This document shows, one piece after another, positions 27,199 through 35,989 of a stretch of 64,000 nucleotides of DNA. The position numbers were made by a program, and so were the translations under genes. The stretch spans positions 1,550,001-1,614,000 of the forward strand of contig OZ244957.1 of the NCBI GenBank assembly GCA_965222535.1. The letters are read 5' to 3'. The DNA comes from G965222535 sp965222535 (GTDB lineage: Bacteria > Pseudomonadota > Gammaproteobacteria > HK1). Numbering within the stretch: position 1 is the stretch's first letter; the number at the start of each line of letters is the position of its first letter. The notes under the pieces were generated by a model. That model saw only the letters and a list, made by a program, of their open reading frames with translations, made no database searches and was not told the DNA's origin.

Positions 27199-29109
27199 AT
27201 GACTTCGCCCATGGCTGCCCCAACCGCCCCGTGGTCAGATGCTACCGAGAACGACAGGATCGATCGGCTTAGGCGCGATATCGCCGCCACCGGTCGCGCT
27301 TTGTCGCATAACGCAGCGTTGGATTTGCAGTTCTTGGTTCAGGATGCACCGCCGCAGCACCACACACTGCGGCTGCAAAAACCAAAATGGCCGTTGCAAC
27401 ACCCGCAGGTCGATCGCATTCGTGGCGCAGTGGACGCGGTGGCACTGCACCTCCTGCATCACGACGCCGCCATCCATGATCGCTACCGGCTGCAAGCTAG
27501 CGATGCCCAGCAGTTGTTTGATATCCTTGAGCAAACGCGCTGCGAAGCACTAGGCGCACGGTATATGCTGGGGGTTCAGGGGAATCTTGGCAGTGCGCTG
27601 GCGTTTAGTCTGCAACAACAGGGGATCGATACAACTGCGTGCGATAAGGTCCCGTTGCCAGTAGTGATGCAACTACTCGCAAGTGAGGATTTATATCACT
27701 GCCGACCGTCATCAGCCGCTGCTGTGATCGACCACTGGCGTCCCAAGATCGAGAGCAAGATCGGCGGATTGCTGGCGCAATTGCAACAGTCGGTTGCCGA
27801 TCAGGCGAAATTTGCGCAGCTCTCACTCAGTGTGCTTGAGGGCTTGGGGTTTGTTATGCCCCCGCCCGTTAGCGATGACCTCGGCGCGGCATCCGACGAT
27901 GCGCAGCCAGACGCTGACGAGAGCCGCAGCGGTGATAATAACGATGCCTTGGATCAGTGCCTTGATGAAGTCTTGGAGGCGGTTGATGGGAGCGCCGAAG
28001 AAGCCGCCGATACGCTCGCTGTAACGGTTCCTGACAGCTTCGATTCCAGCGCTAAGAAGGTTCCCGGCGAGGTCGCACCGCAACCGTTTGTAGCGCCGCG
28101 CAATGAGCCTGAAACCAGCCCCCCCCAGTATAAAATCTATACCACTGAATTTGATCGTGTTGCCCCTGCCAATGAGCTATGCGAAGCAGCGGAACTGGCG
28201 CGTTTGCGCGGTTGCCTCGATCAACAATTGGCGGCTTTTTCGGGGGTTACCAGTAAGCTCGCCAACCGCATGCAGCGGCAGTTGTTGACCCGGCAATTGC
28301 GCGCATGGGAATTCGATTTGGAGGAAGGCTATCTGGACACTAGCCGTTTGGCGCGGGTGATCGCTAACCCAACGCATGCGCTTTCTTACAAGATGGAGCA
28401 GGAAACCAGCTTTCGCGATACCGTGGTGGCGCTGCTGATCGACAACTCTGGTTCAATGCGCGGGCGCCCGATCTCCATCGCTGCGATAACCGCCGATATC
28501 CTAGTGCGCACCCTTGAACGTTGTGGCGTGAAAACCGAGATCCTGGGTTTTACTACCTGTGCTTGGAAAGGTGGTAAGACGCGCGAACGCTGGTTGCTTG
28601 AAGGCAAACCAGCGAATGCCGGGAGGCTCAATGATTTACTGCATATCATCTACAAATCAGCCGATATGCCGTGGCGCCGCGTACGTAACAACCTGGGTCT
28701 GATGCAACGCGAGGGAATGCTCAAAGAAAACATTGATGGCGAAGCGCTGCTGTGGGCGCATGAGCGATTGCTCCGTCGGCCTGAGCAGCGGCGCATCCTG
28801 ATGGTGATCAGCGATGGTGCGCCGGTCGATGATTCCACTTTGTCCACCAACCCCAGCAGCTATCTTGATCGCCACTTGCGCGAGGTTATCAGCACCATCC
28901 AGAATCAGCGATGCGTCGAGCTACTGGCTATCGGTATCGGGCACGATGTCACCCGCTACTACAAACGTGCGGTGACGTTAGTCAACGCCGAAGAGCTGGG
29001 TGGCGCAGTGATAGAGCAGCTGGTAACCCTGTTCGATAACGATTGGGAACAGCGCAACAGGCGGCGCCAAAGGCACTTGCCCGCCACCCCATTGTCACAG
29101 CGCGCCTGA
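27199..29109 (+). CDS. cobT: Cobaltochelatase subunit CobT (VWA domain)
   Basis: A 636-residue protein. The N-terminal part is the CobT_N region; an acidic, poorly conserved linker follows (about 225-290), then a C-terminal von Willebrand A domain with the MIDAS motif DNSGSMRG. CobT forms a ring complex with the AAA+ CobS that drives cobalt insertion by CobN in aerobic cobalamin synthesis. LGFTTCAWKGGKTRERWL, MPWRRVRNNLGLMQREGML and MVISDGAPVDDSTL are typical CobT blocks. No cobS or cobN is in the window, and a stand-alone CobT is odd because the subunit needs its partners. CobST-like pairs with other roles exist, so cobalamin function is inference. Confidence 0.88.
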   Translation: MTSPMAAPTAPWSDATENDRIDRLRRDIAATGRALSHNAALDLQFLVQDAPPQHHTLRLQKPKWPLQHPQVDRIRGAVDAVALHLLHHDAAIHDRYRLQASDAQQLFDILEQTRCEALGARYMLGVQGNLGSALAFSLQQQGIDTTACDKVPLPVVMQLLASEDLYHCRPSSAAAVIDHWRPKIESKIGGLLAQLQQSVADQAKFAQLSLSVLEGLGFVMPPPVSDDLGAASDDAQPDADESRSGDNNDALDQCLDEVLEAVDGSAEEAADTLAVTVPDSFDSSAKKVPGEVAPQPFVAPRNEPETSPPQYKIYTTEFDRVAPANELCEAAELARLRGCLDQQLAAFSGVTSKLANRMQRQLLTRQLRAWEFDLEEGYLDTSRLARVIANPTHALSYKMEQETSFRDTVVALLIDNSGSMRGRPISIAAITADILVRTLERCGVKTEILGFTTCAWKGGKTRERWLLEGKPANAGRLNDLLHIIYKSADMPWRRVRNNLGLMQREGMLKENIDGEALLWAHERLLRRPEQRRILMVISDGAPVDDSTLSTNPSSYLDRHLREVISTIQNQRCVELLAIGIGHDVTRYYKRAVTLVNAEELGGAVIEQLVTLFDNDWEQRNRRRQRHLPATPLSQRA

Positions 29110-29220
29110 TCTGTCAGAAGGCCATGCAAAACTGGCCTGACGATACTCCCTAGGAGTTCTCAAAAGCACTCTCGCCATGCGGGATGTGACGAGTTCCCCG
29201 CAAAGCGCTTAGTACGCATC

Positions 29221-29985
29221 ATGAGCCCAGTTTACGTTATATCACTCAAATGGCAAACGGCGCTGCGCGAGCGCCTTAAAGCGCGATTGGAGTCGCTGGG
29301 GATTGAGCACGAGATTGTCGATGCGCTCGATGGCGCAACCATTGAGCCGTCGCAGTATGCCCACCGGTTACAGGATCAGCCAACCGCCGTGCTGCGCGGA
29401 GAAGGATTAACTCGAGGTGAAATTGCTTGCTATCTGAGTCATTATCGGTTGTGGGGCAGGATCGCTGACGAAGGCATCCAACACGCTGTTATCCTTGAAG
29501 ATGATGCCGTCTTAGCAGACGATTTCCGGGATATCATTGAAGCCTTACCCAACCTCGGCTGGTATTGGGATATCGTACGCATGTCGGCTACCCAGCCATG
29601 CAAAATCACGCGGGTATTGTGCCCGGTGGTGCGCAACCGGATACTGGTGCGTTACCGTGAGCCAGTATGGGGCGCGGTAGCGTATGCAATAACGTTGAAC
29701 GCGACCAAGGTGCTGCGCGATTATTGTTATGTGATGCGACAACCCATCGATATGGCGTACGAGGAGTGGTGGAAAGCCGGGCTGCATTTTTTTGCGGTTC
29801 AACCACCAGCCGTCAGGTTCACAACCGAACACAGTGCGCTTGAGGAAGAACGCAATGCCACCTGGAGCAGAACCGATTTCTCGCCTCGCTACTTGGCGCA
29901 AGTCCGCCGGCAGGAAAGGCTTCGTTCAGCTCAGCGCTACTGGTGGGGATTCCTCCATCCGCCTAAGAGGATCCGCTGCCCATGA
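29221..29985 (+). CDS. Glycosyltransferase family 25 protein (copy 1)
   Basis: A 254-residue GT25 enzyme of the type that adds galactose or related sugars to lipooligosaccharide. The N-terminus PVYVISLKWQTALRERLKAR and the acidic motif AVILEDDAVLADDF hold the usual nucleotide-sugar and metal-binding residues; LTRGEIACYLSHYRLW is the conserved central helix. A paralogue follows at 30158. No other surface-polysaccharide genes are adjacent, so the acceptor is unknown. Confidence 0.85.
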   Translation: MSPVYVISLKWQTALRERLKARLESLGIEHEIVDALDGATIEPSQYAHRLQDQPTAVLRGEGLTRGEIACYLSHYRLWGRIADEGIQHAVILEDDAVLADDFRDIIEALPNLGWYWDIVRMSATQPCKITRVLCPVVRNRILVRYREPVWGAVAYAITLNATKVLRDYCYVMRQPIDMAYEEWWKAGLHFFAVQPPAVRFTTEHSALEEERNATWSRTDFSPRYLAQVRRQERLRSAQRYWWGFLHPPKRIRCP

Positions 29986-30157
29986 GCGGCAACGCAGCGC
30001 CCCCCGCTGATCCCCGCGCAAGTTGGGGTCGGTAAGGCCGGTATGAGATGCTTGGCTGTGCTGTGCTGTGTTGCGGTGTGCTGGCGGCGCGCTGGCGGTG
30101 CGCTGAGAGCCCACAGGCGTTAGCGGTCAGCGCCAATTATTAGCCATCGGTTTACCC

Positions 30158-30913
30158 ATGCCCCCGGTTTACGTTATATCCCTCAAATGGCAAACGGCGC
30201 TGCGCGAGCGCATTAAAGCGCGATTGGAGGCGTTGGGGATTGAGCACGAGATTGTCGATGCGGTCGATGGCACAACACTGGATCTGTCGCAATACGCTGA
30301 TCGTTTAGATGATCGCAAGATCATTAAACTGCGCCAACAAGGGCTGACCCGCAGTGAGATTGGATGTTATCTGAGCCATTATGGTATGTGGCAGCGGGTC
30401 ATCGCCGATGGTTCCCCGTACGCTGTTGTTCTTGAAGACGACGCCCTCCTGGCGGACGATTTCCCGGCTGTCATTGCCGCGTTGTCCAGCATCGGCTGGT
30501 ACTGGGATGTGGTGCGACTGTCTGCCACCCAGTCGTGCACAGTCACGCGGGTGTTGTGTCCGATTGGGCGCAACCGCGTACTGGCGCGCTACCGCGATCC
30601 AGTATGGGGATCGGTAGCCTATGCAATAACGCTGCATGGCGCGCGGGTGTTGCGCGATTATTGTTACCTTATACAACAACCGATCGATATGGCGTACGAG
30701 GAATGGTGGATATCTGGACTGCATTTTTTCGCGGTGCAACCGTCTGTCGTCGATTTCTCAACGCAGCATAGCGTTCTTGATGCAGATCGAACGGCCGCTT
30801 GGCGGGAAACCCGCTATCCACTCCATCGGCGCGCGAAAAGCTTCCTGAGGCGCAGGTTCAGCCTTGTTCAGCGTTACCTGTGGGGGCAGCGCAATCCCCC
30901 CAGAAGGGTTTAG
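30158..30913 (+). CDS. Glycosyltransferase family 25 protein (copy 2)
   Basis: A 251-residue tandem paralogue of the preceding gene. The first ~45 residues are almost identical (PVYVISLKWQTALRERIKAR, then LGIEHEIVDAVDG), and AVVLEDDALLADDF keeps the catalytic acidic motif; similarity falls towards the C-terminus. The 172-bp space between the copies holds a TGTGCTGTGCTGTGTTG-type simple repeat. The pair looks like a recent gene duplication followed by divergence, perhaps giving two sugar transfers in sequence. Confidence 0.85.
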   Translation: MPPVYVISLKWQTALRERIKARLEALGIEHEIVDAVDGTTLDLSQYADRLDDRKIIKLRQQGLTRSEIGCYLSHYGMWQRVIADGSPYAVVLEDDALLADDFPAVIAALSSIGWYWDVVRLSATQSCTVTRVLCPIGRNRVLARYRDPVWGSVAYAITLHGARVLRDYCYLIQQPIDMAYEEWWISGLHFFAVQPSVVDFSTQHSVLDADRTAAWRETRYPLHRRAKSFLRRRFSLVQRYLWGQRNPPRRV

Positions 30914-30936
30914 CGCCGCCCACCAATCACAGCGCG

Positions 30937-31043
30937 GCTTATCTATTGGAGGAATGGGTATAAATCAACGGCTTACGCTACAGATGAATGCCCCTTCCCT
31001 TCCCCCCATCCCTCCATCCCATTGAGGTTTTTCGAGGTCCCCT
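30937..31043 (-). repeat. Family B repeat, copy 5, abutting aceE
   Basis: Reverse-orientation copy: CTTATCTATTGGAGGAATGG, TATAAATCAACGGCTTACG, a long C-rich run and GAGGTTTTTCGAGGTCCCC. It ends only four bases before the first possible aceE start codon. Confidence 0.8.
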
Positions 31044-31046
31044 AGC

Positions 31047-33761
31047 GTGATGACTGATAGCGAAACCGCTATGAACGCAAAAACCGAACTTGTTGATCTT
31101 GATCCATTGGAAACCGCGGAATGGATCGCATCGATTCAGGCGGTGCTTGAACGCGATGGGCCGGAAAGGGCGCATCGGTTGCTGGAACGCTTGATCGATC
31201 ATACCCGCCGCACTGGGGTGCATATCCCCTATTCGCCTAACACCGCATACCTCAACACCATCCCCGAGACAGCGGCGGAGCATACCCCCGGCGATCCAGC
31301 ACTTGAGCGGCGTATTCGCTCCCTAGTGCGCTGGAATGCGTTGGCAATGGTGGTGCAGGCGAATCGCAAAGCACACGGTTTAGGGGGGCATATCGCCAGC
31401 TTCGCTTCCGCCGCTACGCTTTACGATGTCGGCTTTAATCACTTCTGGCATGCCCCAAGCGCTACCCACGGTGGCGATATGATCTACATTCAGGGGCATT
31501 CCGCGCCTGGCATTTACGCCCGCGCCTACTTGGAGGGGCGGATCAGCGAAGAGCAACTGCATTCCTTCCGTCAGGAAGTGGGGTGCGACGGTTTATCCTC
31601 CTACCCGCACCCTTGGTTGATGCCCGATTTTTGGCAGTTTCCCACTGTGTCGATGGGGCTTGGACCGATCATGGCGATTTACCAAGCGCGTTTTATGCGC
31701 TACCTGCAACACCGCCGTATCCTCAACACCGAGGGGCGCAAGGTCTGGGCTTTTATGGGAGACGGCGAGATGGACGAACCGGAATCCTTAGGCGCGATCA
31801 CGCTGGCCTCGCGGGAATCGCTGGATAATCTGATTTTTGTGATCAACTGCAACCTGCAGCGACTGGACGGGCCGGTGCGCGGTAATGGCAAAATCATCCA
31901 GGAGTTAGAAGCAGCGTTCCGCGGTGCCGGTTGGAATGTCATCAAAGTCATCTGGGGATCGTATTGGGATCCATTGCTGCACCTCGATACCAGTGGCCAG
32001 TTGCGCAAACGCATGGAAGAAGCGGTGGACGGCGAATACCAGGCATGCAAGGCTAAGGGAGGGGCTTATACGCGCGAGCATTTTTTTGGCAAATATCCGA
32101 AGCTGAAGCAGCTGGTATCCAATCTGACCGACGAAGACATCTGGCGCCTGAACCGCGGCGGTCATGATCCGCACAAGGTATATGCCGCGTATGCAGTAGC
32201 GGCCAAGCACCGTGGGCAACCAACGGTGATCCTGGTCAAAACCGTCAAGGGCTACGGCATGGGCGAGGCCGGTGAAGGACAGAACATCACTCATCAACAG
32301 AAGAAAATAGGCGAAGCGGCACTGAAGGCGTTCCGCGATCGCTTTGATGTTCCGATATCCGATGACGCCATCGCCGAAGCGCCGTTTTATCGCCCCCCAG
32401 AAGACAGCGCTGAGATCCAATACCTCAAGCAACGGCGCCAGGCTCTGGGCGGCTACCTGCCGGCGCGCTACCCGAGCGCTGAGCGCCTGAAGATCCCTGA
32501 ACTCCAAGCGTTTGCAGCGATGCTGGCAGGCTCTGGAAAGCGTGCATTTTCCACCACAATGGCGTTTGTGCGCATCTTGTCAACCTTGGCGCGCGATGCT
32601 GCTATCGGTCAGCGCGTGGTGCCCATTGTTCCCGATGAGGCGCGCACCTTCGGCATGGAGGGCCTATTTCGCCAATTGGGGATCTATGCTAACCGTGGGC
32701 AGCTCTACAAGCCGCAGGACGCCGAACAGTTGATGTTCTACCGCGAGGCCATTGATGGTCAGATTCTCGAAGAGGGGATCAATGAAGCGGGCGCGTTTTC
32801 GTCGTTTCTGGCAGCGGGCACTGCGTATGCCAATCATGGGGTGGCGATGATCCCGTTCTATATTTTTTACTCGATGTTTGGTTTTCAGCGAATCGGCGAT
32901 CTGGCCTGGGCGGCGGCGGACAGCCAGACGCGTGGGTTTTTGCTCGGCGGCACCTCGGGGCGTACGACCCTTGCGGGCGAAGGCTTGCAGCACAACGACG
33001 GGCATAGCCATATCCTAGCGGCCACGATCCCCAACTGCATCTCCTACGACCCGACCTACGCTTATGAATTGGCGGTTATTATCCATGATGGGCTGCGCCG
33101 CATGCTGCATCAGCAGGAAAATGTGTTTTACTACATCACGCTGACCAATGAAAGCTACCCCCATCCCGCGCTGCCGGCGGGATGCGAGGCCGGCATCGTG
33201 CGCGGGATGTACTTGCTGCAACCGGCAGCCGCTGCGGATGGCAATGAAACCCTTGGCGAAGCGCGAGCGCAGGTGCGCTTGCTGGGTAGCGGCGCGATTC
33301 TGCTCGAAGTCGTCGAAGCCGCCAAGCGGTTGCGCGAGGATTTCGCGATCAGCGCCGAGGTCTGGAGTGTGACCAGCTTCACCGAGCTGTATCGGGATGG
33401 CATGGCGGTTGAGCGTTGGAACCGTCTGCACCCACAGCAACCGCAACGCTGCTGTTATGTACAGCAATGCCTAGCAGCAACGCCGGCACCGGTGGTCGCC
33501 GCATCGGATTATATGCGCCTGTTTGCTGAACAAATTCGCCCGTTTATAGCAGGCCGCTATGTGGTCCTCGGCACCGATGGTTTCGGTCGCAGCGATACGC
33601 GCGAAAACCTGCGCCGCTTTTTTGAGATTGACTGCTGCTATATCGTGATCGCCGCATTACGCGCGCTGGCTGACGAGGGCGTCATCGAGCTTGCCGTGGT
33701 GTCGGTCGCGCTTGCCCGTTACCGTATTGACGCTGAGCTGCCGCCGCCATGGACGGTATGA
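31047..33761 (+). CDS. aceE: Pyruvate dehydrogenase E1, homodimeric type
   Basis: The thiamine-diphosphate enzyme that decarboxylates pyruvate in the pyruvate dehydrogenase complex, about 904 residues as in other proteobacteria. The cofactor motif is GDGEMDEPESLGAITLASRE, closing at INCNLQRLDGPVRGN. NHFWHA, YIQGHSAPGIYARAYLEGR and GHSHILAATIPNC are AceE hallmarks. The start is unclear: GTG 31047, ATG 31050 or ATG 31071 are possible, and none has a good ribosome-binding site because a family B repeat lies directly upstream. aceF follows 106 bases later. Confidence 0.95.
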   Translation: MMTDSETAMNAKTELVDLDPLETAEWIASIQAVLERDGPERAHRLLERLIDHTRRTGVHIPYSPNTAYLNTIPETAAEHTPGDPALERRIRSLVRWNALAMVVQANRKAHGLGGHIASFASAATLYDVGFNHFWHAPSATHGGDMIYIQGHSAPGIYARAYLEGRISEEQLHSFRQEVGCDGLSSYPHPWLMPDFWQFPTVSMGLGPIMAIYQARFMRYLQHRRILNTEGRKVWAFMGDGEMDEPESLGAITLASRESLDNLIFVINCNLQRLDGPVRGNGKIIQELEAAFRGAGWNVIKVIWGSYWDPLLHLDTSGQLRKRMEEAVDGEYQACKAKGGAYTREHFFGKYPKLKQLVSNLTDEDIWRLNRGGHDPHKVYAAYAVAAKHRGQPTVILVKTVKGYGMGEAGEGQNITHQQKKIGEAALKAFRDRFDVPISDDAIAEAPFYRPPEDSAEIQYLKQRRQALGGYLPARYPSAERLKIPELQAFAAMLAGSGKRAFSTTMAFVRILSTLARDAAIGQRVVPIVPDEARTFGMEGLFRQLGIYANRGQLYKPQDAEQLMFYREAIDGQILEEGINEAGAFSSFLAAGTAYANHGVAMIPFYIFYSMFGFQRIGDLAWAAADSQTRGFLLGGTSGRTTLAGEGLQHNDGHSHILAATIPNCISYDPTYAYELAVIIHDGLRRMLHQQENVFYYITLTNESYPHPALPAGCEAGIVRGMYLLQPAAAADGNETLGEARAQVRLLGSGAILLEVVEAAKRLREDFAISAEVWSVTSFTELYRDGMAVERWNRLHPQQPQRCCYVQQCLAATPAPVVAASDYMRLFAEQIRPFIAGRYVVLGTDGFGRSDTRENLRRFFEIDCCYIVIAALRALADEGVIELAVVSVALARYRIDAELPPPWTV

Positions 33762-33867
33762 GCCCTGCTGCGGCTTCAAGCACAACCGGGCGTTCGCCGC
33801 TCGTGCGCCGCCGCCAAGCGGATAATGGCTGACAACCACTAGCCCCCTCGGATAATGAATAACCTCA

Positions 33868-35517
33868 ATGCCTGCCCTGATCGAAGTCGTCATCCCCGAT
33901 ATAGGTGATATCAGCGCGGCGGTGGTGAGCGAGATCGCCGTTGCTGAAGGCGCGCAGGTGACCCGCGACACCACGCTGGTGGTGCTCGAAAGCGACAAGA
34001 CCGCGATAGAAATTCCAGCTTCAGTGGCCGGTACGGTACACGCGATCGGTGTTGCGCTTGGCGACAGCGTGAGCACTGGTACGGTAGTGGCACTGATTGC
34101 TGCCACAGCACCAGCACCAGCGTCAGCACCAGCACCAGCGCCCGCCGTACCCGAGGAAGCCCCTGCCCTGATCGAAGTCGCTATCCCCGATATAGGTGAT
34201 ATCAGCGCGGCGGTGGTGAGCGAGATCGCCGTTGCTGAAGGCGCGCAGGTGACCCGCGACACCACGCTGGTGGTGCTCGAAAGCGACAAGACCGCGATAG
34301 AAATTCCAGCTTCAGTGGCCGGTACGGTACACGCGATCGGTGTTGCGCTTGGCGACAGCGTGAGCACTGGTACGGTAGTGGCACTGATTGCTGCCACAGC
34401 ACCAGCATCAGCGTCAGCACCAGTATCAGCACCTGCATCTACGGCGCAACCCGGCGACGACCCAATCGCCGTTCCACCGACCGCAGCATCGCTTACAGGT
34501 GCGCTCAAAATCCATTACGCAAGGCAACCGCAACCGCAACCGCCGCCCGGGGCGCATCTGGCCCTGCCTCCAGCACCTGCCTTGTTGCCTTATGCGACTC
34601 CAGAAGTATACCGCTATGCCCGCCAACTGGGTGTTGATGTGGCGCACGTGTCTGGCAGCGGTCGCCAGCAGCGCATCCTGCGTGAGGATATCAATAACCA
34701 TGTCAAACAACGGCTTGTAAGCACATCCTCGGAATCATCAGCGCGCCCGACTGAAAATCGCCCGTCCGCGTCCGCATCCGCGTCAGTGCCAGCCGTTGAT
34801 GCGGCGCGCTGGGGTGCTGTGGAATCTCGACCGTTACCGCGCATCAAAGTTATTTCAGGGCAAGTGCTGACTGAGTCGTGGCGGACGATTCCACATGTAA
34901 CACACCATGACGAGGCCGATATAACGGCTTTGGAAACCTTCCGCAAGGCCGCCCGCGCATCGCTGCAAGCCATGGGCGAGGGACGTTTAAGCTTACTGCC
35001 GTTTATTACCAAAGCCTTGGCGCTGACGGTCAGGGCCTATCCGTTGTTCAACACCAGCCTAGCCGCCGATGGGCGTCAGTTGCATTGGCGTCAAGCGCTG
35101 CATATCGGCATCGCTGTTGATACCGCTGAGGGGCTGGTGGTGCCGGTGCTGCGTGATGTCGTTCAACGGTGCGTGCGCGACATCGCGCAGCAAATCGAGG
35201 CGCTGAGCGCTAAAGCACGCGATGGCAAGCTGCGCCTAGAAGAGATCCAGGACGCTGGAATCACAATATCGTCACTGGGTGGGATCGGCGGGGTCGCGTT
35301 CACGCCCATCATTAACCCGCCGCAAGTCGCCATCTTAGGCGTATCACAGGCAAAAACCGCTGCAGTGTGGGATGAAGCGGCACGCACATTTACGCCTAAG
35401 CGGATGCTGCCATTGAGTCTGTCCTATGACCACCGTGTCATTGATGGTGCTGAAGCGGCGCGCTTCATGGTACGCCTGAGACAAATTCTGAGCACTGAAG
35501 TGGCAACGCTTGATTGA
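33868..35517 (+). CDS. aceF: Dihydrolipoamide acetyltransferase E2 with twin lipoyl domains
   Basis: The 549-residue core of the pyruvate dehydrogenase complex. Two lipoyl domains (about 1-80 and 98-177) carry the lipoylated lysines in ESDKTAIEI (Lys44 and Lys141). They are almost identical in DNA and protein, offset by exactly 291 bp, and differ at one residue in the domain proper (EVVIPD versus EVAIPD). Ala/Pro-rich linkers follow each. A peripheral-subunit-binding domain (YATPEVYRYARQLGVDVAHV) comes next, then the catalytic domain with the active-site motif SYDHRVIDGAEAARF. The E3 gene (lpd), often next, is absent; insertion-sequence debris follows instead. Confidence 0.95.
   Translation: MPALIEVVIPDIGDISAAVVSEIAVAEGAQVTRDTTLVVLESDKTAIEIPASVAGTVHAIGVALGDSVSTGTVVALIAATAPAPASAPAPAPAVPEEAPALIEVAIPDIGDISAAVVSEIAVAEGAQVTRDTTLVVLESDKTAIEIPASVAGTVHAIGVALGDSVSTGTVVALIAATAPASASAPVSAPASTAQPGDDPIAVPPTAASLTGALKIHYARQPQPQPPPGAHLALPPAPALLPYATPEVYRYARQLGVDVAHVSGSGRQQRILREDINNHVKQRLVSTSSESSARPTENRPSASASASVPAVDAARWGAVESRPLPRIKVISGQVLTESWRTIPHVTHHDEADITALETFRKAARASLQAMGEGRLSLLPFITKALALTVRAYPLFNTSLAADGRQLHWRQALHIGIAVDTAEGLVVPVLRDVVQRCVRDIAQQIEALSAKARDGKLRLEEIQDAGITISSLGGIGGVAFTPIINPPQVAILGVSQAKTAAVWDEAARTFTPKRMLPLSLSYDHRVIDGAEAARFMVRLRQILSTEVATLD
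33875..34425 (+). repeat. 291-bp tandem duplication of the aceF lipoyl-domain coding region
   Basis: Two near-identical copies of about 250 bp, with equivalent bases 291 bp apart (for example GATATAGGTGAT at 33898 and 34189). Synonymous positions are also conserved, so the duplication or a gene-conversion event is recent. Confidence 0.9.
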
Positions 35518-35739
35518 TAGGTCGCAGGGCACCTCGAGAAACTAGGGAACTTACGAATAAGGCTGATAGGATTTCGCACATTCGTGTAAAATGGTTATTC
35601 CCCCTCGAAGGAGCGCGCTTTTTGTCTGATTCTCAGCGTTGCCATGCCGATTTTCCAACCTGTAGACATACTGCTCCTGCGTTGCAGCAACACGGCGCTC
35701 GGAGTATCTGTTCCATCCTGATAATATTCTGCTAAAGGG

Positions 35740-35989
35740 CACCACCAATAGTTTTGGATTCAAGTTGTAAGTGCCATGGATTGCCTTTCTTGGTCTGGTG
35801 CATCTCGGGATATCGCCCATTGGTTTTGTTCTTGGTCGATGTGGGTGCTTCAATAATGGTAGCATCGTCATCAATGGGTATGGGCGATGGTCGTTATCTG
35901 CCTTGGGGTAGTACGGCTCAATCACTGCCGCTAGTTTCCCCCCATGGCACAAGCTTTCCCATACGGCATGGAAACCTCTCTTTGCGGGT
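35740..35989 (-). pseudogene. IS5-family transposase remnant, internally deleted
   Basis: On the minus strand, scrambled frames give the IS5 N-terminal signature (RKERFPCRMGKLVPW, then KLAAVIEPYYPKADNDHRPY after a one-base shift). They run at a GATGACGATGCT junction straight into a later part of the family, DDDATIIEAPTSTKNKTNGR, then PEMHQTKKGNPWH. The middle of the gene is gone. An IS256-family element has inserted in its 5' part. The DNA from 35518 to 35740 carries no recognisable gene; TGGATTCAAGTTGTAAGTGC at 35757 resembles the terminal sequence of the IS30 remnant at 38906. Confidence 0.8.

Noticed and set aside
33657..34508. Minus-strand 283-residue frame rich in Ala/Gly/Asp
   Set aside because: It is the antisense of the Ala/Pro-rich linkers and duplicated lipoyl domains of aceF.
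35551..35952. A 133-residue minus-strand frame as a real protein
   Set aside because: Its parts match two separate regions of IS5 transposases in different frames, joined by a deletion, so it is transposase debris.
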